64,000 bases of DNA from Leeuwenhoekiella polynyae (GCF_042683665.1 NZ_JBHUOO010000015.1), one strand, 5' to 3'; positions 1 to 10,680 are shown, numbered from the stretch's first letter. Notes: generated from the letters alone by a model not told the origin. Translations and numbers: made by a program.

Positions 1-1
1 T

Positions 2-1168
2 TTGTCACAAGATTTTTACCGCTTTCTATGGGATGGCCGTTTACTCACTCAGGGATTGAGTCCGTATTTACTTACGCCCGATCAATGGGTAGCTCAGGGA
101 ACTATTCCTATTAGCCAAAGCAGCGAACTACTGGAAGGAATGGGCAGTTTAAGCCGTGCGCATTATTCAAATTACCCCCCGGTGAATCAGTTTTTCTTTT
201 GGCTTGCCGGACTTTTCAGCGGTAATTCGATCCTGGGCGGAATCGTAGTTCTGCGACTCAGTATCATCGCTGCAGATCTCGGAATCGTTTGGATAGGAAG
301 CAAATTTTTAAAAGTGATGGGCTTGCCAGCACAACAGATTTTCTGGTATTTTCTCAATCCGTTTATTGTAATTGAACTCACCGGAAACCTGCATTTTGAA
401 GGCGTTATGCTCTTTTTTATGCTTGCAGCGCTGTATTTGTTATACCTTAAAAAGTGGTTTTGGGCGGCAGTGCTCTGGGGACTTTCGGTTTCCGTAAAAT
501 TGGTGCCGTTGATGTTGCTTCCGCTGTTGTTTCAGTTTTTGATCAAGCCTGCAAAACCTTCAGTTCAAACGCAAGACTTTTTGCGTTACGTAAAACAAAA
601 TCTTCCGGCTTCACTCTGGAAATCAACCCGCTTTTACGGATTGGCTATTTTGATTTTCATCTTGAGTTTTTCACCCTTTTTAAATTCAGCTTTGCTGGAG
701 CATTTTAGTGCGACATTATCCCTTTGGTTTCAGAAATTTGAGTTCAATGCCAGTATGTATTATGTCGTGCGCTGGGTAGGTTATCAGGTAAAAGGCTATA
801 ATATTATTGAAACTGCAGGCAAAGTTCTTCCGCTTATAGCGGTAGTTGCACTACTCGCACTAAGCTTTTTTAGAAAAAACAGAAGTCTGCAACAACTCTT
901 TACCGGACTTCTTTTTGGTATTTCCTGTTATTTTGCGCTTTCTACAACCGTGCATCCCTGGTACCTCGCTACGCCATTATTACTTTCGGTTTTTACAAGA
1001 TACCGCTATATGCTAATGTGGACATTTACTATAATGTTTAGTTACGCTGCGTATCAAGTAGATGGCGTACACGAAAAATTAGTATTAGTAGCTTTTGAAT
1101 ATTGCGCCGTTGCCGGCTATTTAATTTTGGAATTGAATACCAAAAAGAGCTTGAAGCTATTTTCTTAA
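2..1168 (+). CDS. Polytopic membrane glycosyltransferase (mannosyltransferase / GT87-like), 5' truncated
   Basis: The reading frame is open from the left edge, so the true N-terminus is outside the window. 388 residues are visible. The first residues (DFYRFLWDGRLL, then GLSPY) resemble the first periplasmic loop of lipid-linked-sugar-dependent GT-C transferases, where an acidic residue near the first membrane helix is catalytic. About nine hydrophobic segments follow, including an HPWYL motif near residue 320, also common in this group. It probably moves a sugar from a polyprenyl-phosphate carrier to an envelope glycan or lipid in the inner membrane. The acceptor cannot be deduced. The stop overlaps the convergent ArnT-like gene by 4 bp. 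Confidence 0.7.
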   Translation: MSQDFYRFLWDGRLLTQGLSPYLLTPDQWVAQGTIPISQSSELLEGMGSLSRAHYSNYPPVNQFFFWLAGLFSGNSILGGIVVLRLSIIAADLGIVWIGSKFLKVMGLPAQQIFWYFLNPFIVIELTGNLHFEGVMLFFMLAALYLLYLKKWFWAAVLWGLSVSVKLVPLMLLPLLFQFLIKPAKPSVQTQDFLRYVKQNLPASLWKSTRFYGLAILIFILSFSPFLNSALLEHFSATLSLWFQKFEFNASMYYVVRWVGYQVKGYNIIETAGKVLPLIAVVALLALSFFRKNRSLQQLFTGLLFGISCYFALSTTVHPWYLATPLLLSVFTRYRYMLMWTFTIMFSYAAYQVDGVHEKLVLVAFEYCAVAGYLILELNTKKSLKLFS

Positions 1169-2805
1169 TTGGCTTCAGAAACAAGATATAGGCAACCAAT
1201 CCTTCGGGTTTTATAATTACGATCCGCTTTCGTCGTTATATTTCCATCATAGCAGCCTTTTAAAGTCATTTTTAAGCCGGCTAACAATTGTTCTACTTCT
1301 TTTTTACGTTCTTCCTCTAAAATCAAATAAAAAGAAGTTTGAGCAGGCAACTGCAAGCCTTCACGTGTATTAAGCACTGGTACACGCTCTCCTAAATCCC
1401 AAATCAGTTCCGGCGAACTGTTTTCAAATAGGTAGATGGGTTTGCCGGCAACCTTATAGTCTGCAATTATTGGTGCGATTTCTCTAAAATCTTGATTGGT
1501 ATAGCTAAGCCTAACCACCGGAAACACAAAAAGAATAATAGCACAAGAAAAACCAATTACTGCAAAAAATGCCGGTTCAATACTTTTAGATCGTAAACTC
1601 TTTATAAATACAAAAGCAAAGCCTATCGCAGCTAGTTGAAATAAGCCAAACCAGAGCCAGTCTGTTGCCTGAAAATCTTCACTGAAAAGGTATAAAATGA
1701 CAGGACCGGAAAGTAAACAAATCGTCGCCAGCAAACCAAAGTAAAAATATACCGGTATGGTTTCGCGCTTATCACTCAGGCTTTTGAATTCACGGACGAG
1801 ATACTCTATGTAGAACGAGGTATTGAACGCAAGGGGAATTAGTACCGGCAATAGATATCTTGATTTTTTCTCCGGAATACAAGAAAGTAAAACGACTGCT
1901 GCTAACGTCCAGATCAAACTGAAGCGGTAGGCTCTTAAATGCGTAACCCTTGATTTTAAATAAGGATATAAAAGCGCTACAAAAGCCGGAACCGTCCAGA
2001 TTCCGCTTTGCGTAAAAAAGCTCCAGTAATAATAAAAAGGACGCGTATTGTGATTGGCCCACGCTGCCGACTCTTTATCGGCTATTGCCTGTGCTGTTTC
2101 CCCGTCTACAAAATAAATAGCCAGTGCCCACCAAGAACTAAGCACCAAAGCGATAACCAGCAGCATCATAAATGGTGCTATTCTACCTTTAAAACTTCTG
2201 AATTTGTAAACCCAGGCGTAGGCAATCAAAAATGGTAGAAGAAGCGCAAAATGGCTTACAGGGCCTTTACTCATAAAAGACAGACCAAGAAACAACCCGG
2301 CAAGGGAAGCGTTTTTATACTTCTGCTTGCTTTCGGTAAAAAACTGAAATAAAAAATAAATACCACCCAGCATAAAAGCGTGGGCGAAAATATCCCAGGT
2401 GCCATTTCGCCCTGCAAAAATCACATAAAAGGAGGTTGCAAGAATGAGCGTCGTATACAAACTTTGTTTTGGAGACAAACTGAGACGTTTTCGCGAAAGC
2501 GAAAAACTAAAAAGGGCCATTACCGTGGTAATAATTGCAGAAGGCAGTCGCAACGCCCAAAGTTTACTAATACCAAAAATCGCACCCGAAAAGGCCGCCA
2601 ACCATGTTGGTAAGGGTGGCTTTTCATAACGGGCTTCACCGTTCATTGTGGTAAACACCCAATTGTCGTAGTGCAGCATTTCGCGTGCGGTGATGAAGTT
2701 ACGCGCTTCCATAATGTTGGCGTATAGCACATCAAGATGCGGAAAAAACAGCAATGCACAAACTGCCAGAATGATTAGCGGATAATATTTTTCGTCAATA
2801 CTCAT
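1165..2805 (-). CDS. ArnT/PMT-like GT39-type membrane glycosyltransferase
   Basis: 546 residues with about 11 hydrophobic segments. The N-terminus has the GT-C signature: an acidic first loop with MEARNF near residue 32, then YEKPPLPTWL near residue 60, as in ArnT/PMT-type enzymes (known: these use undecaprenyl-phosphate sugars). The C-terminus is a soluble periplasmic domain of about 100 residues. It is the last gene of a three-gene minus-strand operon: its ATG overlaps the stop of the upstream LpxB-N-like gene by 4 bp, implying translational coupling. The GT2 enzyme at the head of the operon could make the polyprenyl-phosphate sugar that this enzyme transfers. The modified target, lipid A or another envelope component, is inferred only. 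Confidence 0.8.
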   Translation of the reverse strand: MSIDEKYYPLIILAVCALLFFPHLDVLYANIMEARNFITAREMLHYDNWVFTTMNGEARYEKPPLPTWLAAFSGAIFGISKLWALRLPSAIITTVMALFSFSLSRKRLSLSPKQSLYTTLILATSFYVIFAGRNGTWDIFAHAFMLGGIYFLFQFFTESKQKYKNASLAGLFLGLSFMSKGPVSHFALLLPFLIAYAWVYKFRSFKGRIAPFMMLLVIALVLSSWWALAIYFVDGETAQAIADKESAAWANHNTRPFYYYWSFFTQSGIWTVPAFVALLYPYLKSRVTHLRAYRFSLIWTLAAVVLLSCIPEKKSRYLLPVLIPLAFNTSFYIEYLVREFKSLSDKRETIPVYFYFGLLATICLLSGPVILYLFSEDFQATDWLWFGLFQLAAIGFAFVFIKSLRSKSIEPAFFAVIGFSCAIILFVFPVVRLSYTNQDFREIAPIIADYKVAGKPIYLFENSSPELIWDLGERVPVLNTREGLQLPAQTSFYLILEEERKKEVEQLLAGLKMTLKGCYDGNITTKADRNYKTRRIGCLYLVSEAN

Positions 2806-3431
2806 TCTTTATCAATACCAATTGAAAGTTTCATATTGCGATAATAGATAAAAACGCCCATAAGGTGTCCCACAAAAAGTACCGGATCTCTGCGCAAAAT
2901 AGCATAGGTAAGAATTAGGAGTCCGCCTACGAGGCTCAACAACCAGAATCCTAAAGGCAAGCTTGATTTCTTTTTGCGTTCAGAATAAATCCACTGATAG
3001 ATAAATCGCAACGTAAAAATCACCTGAGCAATGCTCCCCAAAAGCAACAGCCACAAGGGAATATCTTCATTTCTAAACAATTTATCGATATCATAATGCC
3101 CATTATTGTAGCCATAAATCACCAGCAGAATCGGAAAAACAAATAAAAACCAGCGAAGGACTTTAGGTGATTTAACCCACTGTCCCTGTAGTTGCAAGTT
3201 TCTGATGTAAATAAAATAGGTTAAGGTTTGGCCTAGCATAATGGCGAAATCATCCCGTAAATACCCGTAGACAAAAAGCAAGAAAGAAGCTCCCAAGCTC
3301 AACCACCAAAAGGTTGAAGGCGTAAGTACCCGTTTCTGCTTTTCAGATAAAAACCATTGAATAATCAAGCGACCGCTAAACATTAACTGCGCGAGAAAAC
3401 CAATTGCATATATCCAAACGGGGCTATGCAT
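2802..3431 (-). CDS. Membrane protein with two LpxB N-terminal-like (LAB_N) repeats
   Basis: 209 residues, almost entirely membrane-embedded. Two similar halves (about 1-85 and 110-200) each carry the pattern FxxQ..F..R...QW..SE, then FW.LS, an R-D motif and a final (Y)YRN. This is the LAB_N domain, which in some bacteria precedes lipid-A-disaccharide synthase and otherwise occurs alone. Here it is duplicated with no LpxB catalytic part. It overlaps its neighbours by 8 bp (GT2 side) and 4 bp (ArnT-like side), so it is tied to the glycosyltransferase operon. The small-multidrug-resistance-like topology suggests a flippase for a lipid-linked sugar, which is an inference. Confidence 0.8.
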   Translation of the reverse strand: MHSPVWIYAIGFLAQLMFSGRLIIQWFLSEKQKRVLTPSTFWWLSLGASFLLFVYGYLRDDFAIMLGQTLTYFIYIRNLQLQGQWVKSPKVLRWFLFVFPILLVIYGYNNGHYDIDKLFRNEDIPLWLLLLGSIAQVIFTLRFIYQWIYSERKKKSSLPLGFWLLSLVGGLLILTYAILRRDPVLFVGHLMGVFIYYRNMKLSIGIDKE

Positions 3432-4143
3432 CTGATTTTTTGGCTACTTCATAATTAATGTATTTGTTCTTCATCCACAGGTACGCAAAACAGTCCATCA
3501 AGGGACCTAAAAGGCGGTTCCACAAACCAAACTTGGCAGTTCCTGCAATACGTGGAAAATGACGAATAGGAACCTGTACCGTTTTCCCATTTTGAAGCAT
3601 AATCATGGCAGGCAAAAAGCGGTGTAAACCTCTAAACATGGGGATTCGCTGAGCATAATCAGTCTTGATAATTTTTAAAGGACAACCTGTATCATCCATC
3701 CCATCATTTGTAAAAGCACGCCGAATTTTATTTGCAATTGTACTCGACATATTTTTTACAAAAGAATCCTTTCGATCGGCACGATGACCGGTTACCAGAT
3801 CATACTCTTTAATATAAGGATACAGGACGTTAAAATCTTCTGGAGTAGTCTGCAGGTCACTGTCAATATAACCTACCAGAGGAGTTTTAGTATAATCAAA
3901 TCCGGCTTTAATCGCTGCGCTCAATCCGCAGTTTTTTGCAAAAGAAATAAACTGAAATCCTTTACTACGCGCGCAAATGGTTTCTATAAGCTCTTGACTT
4001 TTATCTTTAGAACCATCATTTACAAAAAGCACTTGAGTAGGTACCGCAGCTATTTTAAAATAATCCTGAAAAACCTGCTCTACCCGAAGTAGATTATCTT
4101 CTTCATTATAAACAGGAACGACTACCGTTAACTTGTAAGACAT
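3424..4143 (-). CDS. GT2 glycosyltransferase, dolichyl/undecaprenyl-phosphate sugar synthase-like
   Basis: 239 residues from the ATG at 4143 (MSYKLTVVVPVYNE). An in-frame TTG 30 bp upstream adds only unconserved residues. The GT-A fold starts with VVPVYNEEDN, followed by FVNDGSKD and a YIDSDLQ (DxD-type, near residue 90) metal/nucleotide site. There is no C-terminal membrane domain, so it resembles Dpm1 more than ArnC/GtrB. Likely reaction: NDP-sugar plus polyprenyl phosphate to polyprenyl-phosphate sugar at the cytoplasmic face. It heads the operon continuing into the LAB_N and ArnT-like genes, a donor synthase / transporter / transferase set. A TAGATTTG match on the minus strand at 4185-4192 could be its -7 box. 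Confidence 0.85.
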   Translation of the reverse strand: MSYKLTVVVPVYNEEDNLLRVEQVFQDYFKIAAVPTQVLFVNDGSKDKSQELIETICARSKGFQFISFAKNCGLSAAIKAGFDYTKTPLVGYIDSDLQTTPEDFNVLYPYIKEYDLVTGHRADRKDSFVKNMSSTIANKIRRAFTNDGMDDTGCPLKIIKTDYAQRIPMFRGLHRFLPAMIMLQNGKTVQVPIRHFPRIAGTAKFGLWNRLLGPLMDCFAYLWMKNKYINYEVAKKSDA

Positions 4144-4351
4144 ACTAATAAATAAGTTTGCGAAAATAAGCAATACTTCTAAAGCAAATCTAAAGATTAC
4201 CTGTTTTTGTTAATTACAGAACTTTAAATGCATCCTCTAATTTACAGAGCACTTTTTCTTTTTATAATTTTTGATAGTGTAATTTGCAAGATTCTTTTAA
4301 CTAGAAAGTTAAGTATAACAGTTAAACCTTCGATTTTAATACAACCAATTG

Positions 4352-5962
4352 ATGCATTATTCTAAATCTTCAGCTATAGCATTCAGCTGTATTGCAATGC
4401 TTTTTTTTTCTTGTAAACCCGAAAAAGAACCTCGGCACTTAAATCTTCCTAAAACCGATTTAACTCAGGCAGACCTCATCCCAAAACCTTCAACTACAGA
4501 AGCTACATACAGCGCTTTTCCGTTAGATCGATTTACAGCTATTCACACAGCACCAGATTCATTAGATTTTAATGATGTCGGCTTGTTTTTAGCTGATAAA
4601 CTAAAAGATTTAATACAGATGGATGTTCCTGTAAATACAGAGTTCCCGAATCAGGAAAGTGTCATCTATATTCACCATTCAAATAGTTTATCTAAAATAA
4701 ATCAAGAGTCTTATTTTTTAAAGATTAATAGAGACTCTATTGTTTTGAGTGCTGCAAGTGCTGCCGGAGCCTTTAGAGGTATTCAGACTTTGCGCCAACT
4801 CATTCCTTCAAAAGCAAGTGATTCTATCATCGATTATCCTGTGTGGCCTATCCCTTCAGGAAGTATTAATGACAGCCCTTTATTTGCGTATCGCGGCGCT
4901 ATGCTAGATGTAGCACGTCATTTTTTTACTGTGGAAGAAGTCAAAAAATATATTGATCTCCTGGCTTACTATAAGTACAATATTTTGCATCTACACCTGA
5001 CAGATGATCAGGGATGGCGAATTGAAATAAAATCATGGCCCAAACTTACGGAGATAAGCGGAGTTACAGAAGTAGGTAGCGAGCCCGGTGGCTTTTACAC
5101 ACAAGAAGATTATAAAATTATTGTTGAGTACGCTGCCCAAAATCACATCACCATAATTCCCGAAGTCGATATGCCTGGTCATACCAATGCAGCTTCGGTG
5201 GCTTATCCTATTTTAAATGGAAACGGAAAAACTCCGAAAATATACCGAGGCACACACGTAGGTTTCAGCACGTTTGACACGCATAAGGATACGGTTTATA
5301 CATTTATAGATGATGTTGTACGAGAGATCTCGGCATTAACGCCCGGACCTTATTTTCACATAGGTGGTGATGAAAGCCACGTGACCAAAAAGGACGATTA
5401 TATCTATTTTGTAAATAAAGTTGAACAGATTGTTCAGCGCTACGACAAAATTATGATTGGTTGGGATGAAATTGTTACGGCAGATATTGATACTACATCT
5501 ATTGCTCAGTTTTGGTCAAGTACAGACAATGCAAAAATGGCCGTAGCTAAAAACCTAAAGATAATTATGTCTCCTGCAAACAAAGCCTATCTGGATATGA
5601 AATATGATCTTGAGTCTGAATATGGCTTGAATTGGGCCGGCTATGTGCCAGTAGATACAGCCTACATTTGGAAACCGGAATCTTATAAAAATATACCTCA
5701 GAAAAATATATTGGGTATTGAGGCACCTTTATGGTCTGAAACTATTAGCACTATTAGCGAACTTGAGTACTTAGCGTTCCCAAGAGCTATAGGTTTTGCT
5801 GAGTTGAACTGGTCACAACCTGAAAACAGAGACTGGGAAAATTATAAAGCTCGTCTCGGCAACCAAGCTCCATTCTTAGAGAAGATGAATGTAAACTATT
5901 ATCCTTCCCCTTTGATAGAATGGAAGACTGAAAGCGAAATACCCAAGACTTTAAAAAAATAA
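4352..5962 (+). CDS. GH20 beta-N-acetylhexosaminidase lipoprotein
   Basis: 536 residues from the ATG at 4352; a TTG one codon earlier is less likely. The signal peptide ends in a lipobox (FFSC, Cys about 21), so the protein is probably lipid-anchored. A GH20b-like N-terminal domain (about 50-170) precedes the TIM barrel. Barrel motifs are HLHLTDDQGWR near 213, PEVDMPGH near 270 and HIGGDES near 336-342, whose Asp-Glu pair is the substrate-assisted catalytic pair of GH20. It releases terminal GlcNAc or GalNAc from glycans or chito-oligomers. It is monocistronic, ends at a strong terminator and is unrelated in position to the second GH20 at 54-56 kb. Confidence 0.92.
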   Translation: MHYSKSSAIAFSCIAMLFFSCKPEKEPRHLNLPKTDLTQADLIPKPSTTEATYSAFPLDRFTAIHTAPDSLDFNDVGLFLADKLKDLIQMDVPVNTEFPNQESVIYIHHSNSLSKINQESYFLKINRDSIVLSAASAAGAFRGIQTLRQLIPSKASDSIIDYPVWPIPSGSINDSPLFAYRGAMLDVARHFFTVEEVKKYIDLLAYYKYNILHLHLTDDQGWRIEIKSWPKLTEISGVTEVGSEPGGFYTQEDYKIIVEYAAQNHITIIPEVDMPGHTNAASVAYPILNGNGKTPKIYRGTHVGFSTFDTHKDTVYTFIDDVVREISALTPGPYFHIGGDESHVTKKDDYIYFVNKVEQIVQRYDKIMIGWDEIVTADIDTTSIAQFWSSTDNAKMAVAKNLKIIMSPANKAYLDMKYDLESEYGLNWAGYVPVDTAYIWKPESYKNIPQKNILGIEAPLWSETISTISELEYLAFPRAIGFAELNWSQPENRDWENYKARLGNQAPFLEKMNVNYYPSPLIEWKTESEIPKTLKK

Positions 5963-5997
5963 AAGTATATATCTTTAGTTATTGAATATAGACTTAT

Positions 5998-6036
5998 AAA
6001 AAAAGCCTCCTGAATTTTGGCTTTAGGAGGCTTTTA
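5998..6036. terminator. Bidirectional intrinsic terminator
   Basis: An 11-bp perfect stem (AAAAGCCTCCT at 6001-6011 with AGGAGGCTTTT at 6025-6035) and a 13-nt loop. A-run and T-run flanks on both sides fit termination of both the GH20 gene (plus) and the polyamine operon (minus). Confidence 0.85.
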
Positions 6037-6053
6037 GTTTACTAGAATTCATC

Positions 6054-7017
<964 letters not shown>

Positions 7018-7034
<17 letters not shown>

Positions 7035-7962
7035 TTAGGTCAAATTTATTTACGCCGCCTTTAGAAGTTTTAGCTACGTAAGTATTATCATAATTATCTT
7101 CTATATCTTCTCCTTCAAATTTGTAGCTTAACATTTTATAATACAGTTTAGCAGCTAAAAAGTCTGAAGATTTATCGTGCTCGCTAGGGCAAAGTTCCAT
7201 TATATCAAAGCCTACCACATTCTTTTCAGCAAAAAGACGCTTTAAGAAATCCATAGTTTCATACCAAAATAAACCACCCGGCTCAGGAGTTCCTGTAGAT
7301 GGCATTATAGAAGGGTCTAATCCATCAAGATCAAATGTTACAAAAACGTGATCTGTACATAAATCTATAACCGTATCTGCCCAGTACTCATCCTGCACCA
7401 TTTCGTGAGCGAAAAAGACTTTGTCCTCATCCATTACGGTTTTCTCAAGAGCATCCATACTTCGTATGCCTACCTGGATTAGATTTGTTGTCTGGCTAGC
7501 TTCATACATTGCACAGGCGTGGTTGCATTTGCTACCCATATATTCCTGACGCAAGTCTGTATGTGCGTCTATTTGTAATACCGTAAGATTGTCGTACAGC
7601 TCATTAAAAGCACGTATGGCACCTATTGATACCGAATGTTCACCACCAAATAGTGTAACAAACTTGTTACGTTTAATAAAGTCTTTAGTTGTTTTATGAA
7701 CTTCTTGTACCATTGCTTCTGGAGAACTAGCTTCAGTTATTGCAGGAGCGAGATAAATACCCTGCTGATAAACTTCAGTATCAGTCTCAATATCGTAAGT
7801 CTCCATATTTTCTGATGCGTCTAAAAAAGCCTGCGGCCCTTTGTCTGCACCTTTACCCCAAGTACTAGTCCCATCATAAGGCACCGGGATTAGTACAATT
7901 TTTGAAGTCTCCAATTTGGCAAACTCATCAGGGATGCCAGCATAATTTTTAGTTGTACTCAT
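7018..7962 (-). CDS. speB: Agmatinase (ureohydrolase family)
   Basis: 314 residues, typical length for agmatinase. The binuclear manganese ligands are all visible: GGEHS (about 106-110), DAHTDLR (132-138) and FDLDGLDPS (210-218), followed by the family's TGTPEPGG. It hydrolyses agmatine to putrescine and urea in the cytosol. It overlaps the arginine decarboxylase gene by 14 bp upstream and the DHS-like gene downstream, so the three are translationally linked. Arginase and formimidoglutamase share the fold, but the neighbouring arginine decarboxylase makes agmatinase the best reading. Confidence 0.92.
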
Positions 7963-9349
7963 AACCTAAAATCTTAAGCAATTGTTCTGCTTTTTGTTGT
8001 TCATTAAATATACGGGTTGTTAAGCTACCATTTTCATCCCTATCTATCAGAATATGTTTAGGCTGAGGGATTAAACAGTGTTGCAGACCGCCATAGCCTC
8101 CTATGGTTTCTTGATAAGCACCGGTATTAAAAAACCCGATGTATAATGGTTTGTCTTTTTTATATCTGGGTAAGTAAATCGCGTTACTGTGCTGCTCACT
8201 GTTGTAGTAATCATCACTATCACATGTTAGACCTCCTAACAGAACGCGCTCATATTCTTCATCCCAGCGGTTTACCGGTAGCATAATAAAGCGCTTGCTA
8301 ATCGCCCAAGTGTCTGGCAAAGTAGTAATAAATGATGAATTTATCATATTCCACTTTTCACGATCATTTTGTTGCTTTTGGTACAACACTTCATAAATGG
8401 CACCGCCGCTTTCTCCTACTGTATAACTACCGAATTCTGTAAAAATATTAGGCACAGGCACCTCAGCCTCATCGCACGTGATCTTGATTTGATTGATGAT
8501 CTCATCTACCATATAAGCATAGTCGTAATCAAAAGCCAACGAATTTTTAATAGGAAAGCCTCCACCAATGTTTAGACTGTCTAATGAAGGACAAATCTTT
8601 TTCAACCTAATATAGACCTTAAGACACTTATTCATCTCATTCCAGTAATACGCGTTGTCACGAATCCCTGTATTGATGAAAAAATGAAGCATTTTAAGTT
8701 CCAACTGATCATTATTCTTAATCTGGTCTTCATAAAAAGGAACAATATTCTTATATCCTATTCCTAACCTTGACGTATAAAACTCAAACTTAGGTTCTTC
8801 TTCTGAAGCAATACGAATACCTATTTTAAAATCACCTTTAATACCTTCAGTAAGCAGATTGATTTCCTCATAATTATCAATGATAGGAATGCAGTTCTTT
8901 TGCCCATCATTGATAAGATTGGTAATATTCTTTATGTATTGGTCCCGTTTAAAACCATTGCAAATCACAAATGTCTCATCTGTGATCTTACCATTTTCTT
9001 TCAGCTTATTTACAATATTGATATCAAAAGCAGAAGAAGTTTCTATATGAATATCATTTTTTAGAGCCTCATCAAGTACATGCTTAAAATGCGAACTTTT
9101 AGTACAATAGCAGTAATTATAAGATCCCTTATAGTTATGCTTTTTGACAGCATCTGCAAACCAGCCTTTGGCTCGGTTGATATTTTCAGAAATTTTTGGC
9201 AAATAACTGAATTTCAATGGAGCGCCATACTGCTCTACAAGAGCCATCAAGTCTATATCATGAAACTTTAATTGATTGTCCTCAAGTTTGAATTCCTCTT
9301 GAGGAAAGTAGAAAGATTGATCTATAAGATCTATATACTTTGTATTCAT
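7949..9349 (-). CDS. speA: Arginine decarboxylase, fold-III PLP enzyme
   Basis: 466 residues from the ATG at 9349 (MNTKYIDLID); an upstream in-frame start would add 17 unconvincing residues. An alanine-racemase-type barrel carries the PLP lysine in YCTKSSHF (Lys about 84) and a glycine-rich phosphate site SLNIGGGFPI near 255. It is shorter than the ~650-residue E. coli SpeA and lacks its long insert, as is usual for the flavobacterial form. It converts arginine to agmatine. It is the first gene of the speA-speB-DHS-like operon (overlaps of 14 and 17 bp). The family also includes diaminopimelate and carboxynorspermidine decarboxylases; the agmatinase partner decides for arginine. Confidence 0.88.
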   Translation of the reverse strand: MNTKYIDLIDQSFYFPQEEFKLEDNQLKFHDIDLMALVEQYGAPLKFSYLPKISENINRAKGWFADAVKKHNYKGSYNYCYCTKSSHFKHVLDEALKNDIHIETSSAFDINIVNKLKENGKITDETFVICNGFKRDQYIKNITNLINDGQKNCIPIIDNYEEINLLTEGIKGDFKIGIRIASEEEPKFEFYTSRLGIGYKNIVPFYEDQIKNNDQLELKMLHFFINTGIRDNAYYWNEMNKCLKVYIRLKKICPSLDSLNIGGGFPIKNSLAFDYDYAYMVDEIINQIKITCDEAEVPVPNIFTEFGSYTVGESGGAIYEVLYQKQQNDREKWNMINSSFITTLPDTWAISKRFIMLPVNRWDEEYERVLLGGLTCDSDDYYNSEQHSNAIYLPRYKKDKPLYIGFFNTGAYQETIGGYGGLQHCLIPQPKHILIDRDENGSLTTRIFNEQQKAEQLLKILGYEYN

Positions 9350-9483
9350 TAAATTGTTTAAAGCAGGAAATGTAAAAAAAGAATTTGATATACAATGCAA
9401 TCAACTCTTAAGGTAATGTAAAAAAAATACTAATCTCCCTTTTTACAACACTTTAAATCTAAAATAAAAAATAAAACAAAGCC

Positions 9484-10338
9484 TTAAAGCATCATAAGAT
9501 TATTAATCTCCTGCTCACTCAAGTGTTTATATTTACCTCTTGGCAGGTCTTTTTTTGTCAAACCGGCAAGTGTAACACAATCTACACGTACAACCTGATA
9601 ATCTAAATGTTCAAAAACAGTACGTATAAGACTGCTTCCTATATTTCTTATACGAAGACCTACTTCTTTTTTAGGAGCTCCATCTACATATTTTAAATCT
9701 TCAACCTCGTACTTTTTACCATCTACCGTAAGACCCTTTTTAATTTTCTCAAGATCTTCACCTTTTAGGTTTTTATCAAGCTCTATATGAAAGAGACGCT
9801 GCAAACCGGCTTTTGAGTTGGTTAATTTTTGCATCACCTTCTCATCATTGGTAAATAAGATAAGTCCTGTTGCATTACGCCCCAATCTTCCTACCGGCTG
9901 AATTCTAGACTTTGTAGCGCTAGCCACGAGATCCATAACCGTCATTCCTTTAGAATTACTGGTGGTTACAGAAAAACCTTTTGGTTTATTAAGCAATACA
10001 TACGCTTTAGACTCCGGGTTGATGCGACGACCGTCAAAACGCACATCATCATCTAAATTCACTTTATACCCCATCTCATTAATGATCTCGCCATTAACCG
10101 AAACCTGCCCGGTAGCGATATACATATCTGCCTCTCTGCGAGAACAGATGCCACTATTAGAAATATATTTATTTAAACGAATACCGCCTTTACCAGAACT
10201 GGCGGTCGCTGTGCGACTGCTAGCGGCTGTATTTTTCTTTATAGGAGCGTTCCCTCTTGCGTTACTTTTGCTACGCATATTGTTAGAACCGCGACCAGAC
10301 GCTTTCCCGTCTCTCTTTCCATCTTGATGTCTGCTCAT
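9484..10338 (-). CDS. RluB/RsuA-family rRNA pseudouridine synthase with altered active site
   Basis: 284 residues. Residues 1-52 are a basic, low-complexity Arg/Ser/Gly/Lys tail. An S4 RNA-binding domain follows (RLNKYISNSGICSRREAD, about 54-71), then the RsuA-type pseudouridine synthase domain from about 112. The family motif normally reads GRLD, with Asp as the catalytic residue. Here the codons give GRLG (Gly about 153) followed by RNATGLILFTND, so the Asp is missing. The rest of the domain is intact. It may bind the 23S rRNA site without modifying it, or use another residue. A TATCTTTG -7 box lies 15 nt before the ATG. Confidence 0.85.
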   Translation of the reverse strand: MSRHQDGKRDGKASGRGSNNMRSKSNARGNAPIKKNTAASSRTATASSGKGGIRLNKYISNSGICSRREADMYIATGQVSVNGEIINEMGYKVNLDDDVRFDGRRINPESKAYVLLNKPKGFSVTTSNSKGMTVMDLVASATKSRIQPVGRLGRNATGLILFTNDEKVMQKLTNSKAGLQRLFHIELDKNLKGEDLEKIKKGLTVDGKKYEVEDLKYVDGAPKKEVGLRIRNIGSSLIRTVFEHLDYQVVRVDCVTLAGLTKKDLPRGKYKHLSEQEINNLMML

Positions 10339-10353
10339 AATTTAAATTTTGTG

Positions 10354-10361
10354 CAAAGATA
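10354..10361 (-). promoter_or_regulatory. -7 promoter element of the RluB-like gene
   Basis: The minus strand reads TATCTTTG, matching the Bacteroidota TAnnTTTG consensus, 15 nt upstream of the ATG. No clear -33 TTG at the expected distance. Confidence 0.55.
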
Positions 10362-10680
10362 CATATTTAAAAAACGAATTTAACACCTGAAACAAAGCTT
10401 CAAAGACATAAACTGAATGCCTAAAAAACTCTTCTTCTTAACCCTTAGTTCATATTAGAAACCAGTGCGGTTATTAAAACTGAAGGCTTGAGAAACAATA
10501 ACAAATTAGTATGTATTAATTCAATCTAAAACCTTCTGAAAATTCACGACTTTCTTGCTTTTAATTAATAAAAATAGATTTGTTTAGAAATTGTCACTAA
10601 CCTGAAATTTAACAGAAAAAGCAGGTATTTCATCAAATTAGCATAATACAAATTATACCGTGTAACGCAAGCTGAGTTAA

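Noticed and set aside
4144..4173. Longer start (TTG) for the GT2 glycosyltransferase
   Set aside because: Adds ten residues before the VVPVYNE motif, which normally starts within the first ten residues.
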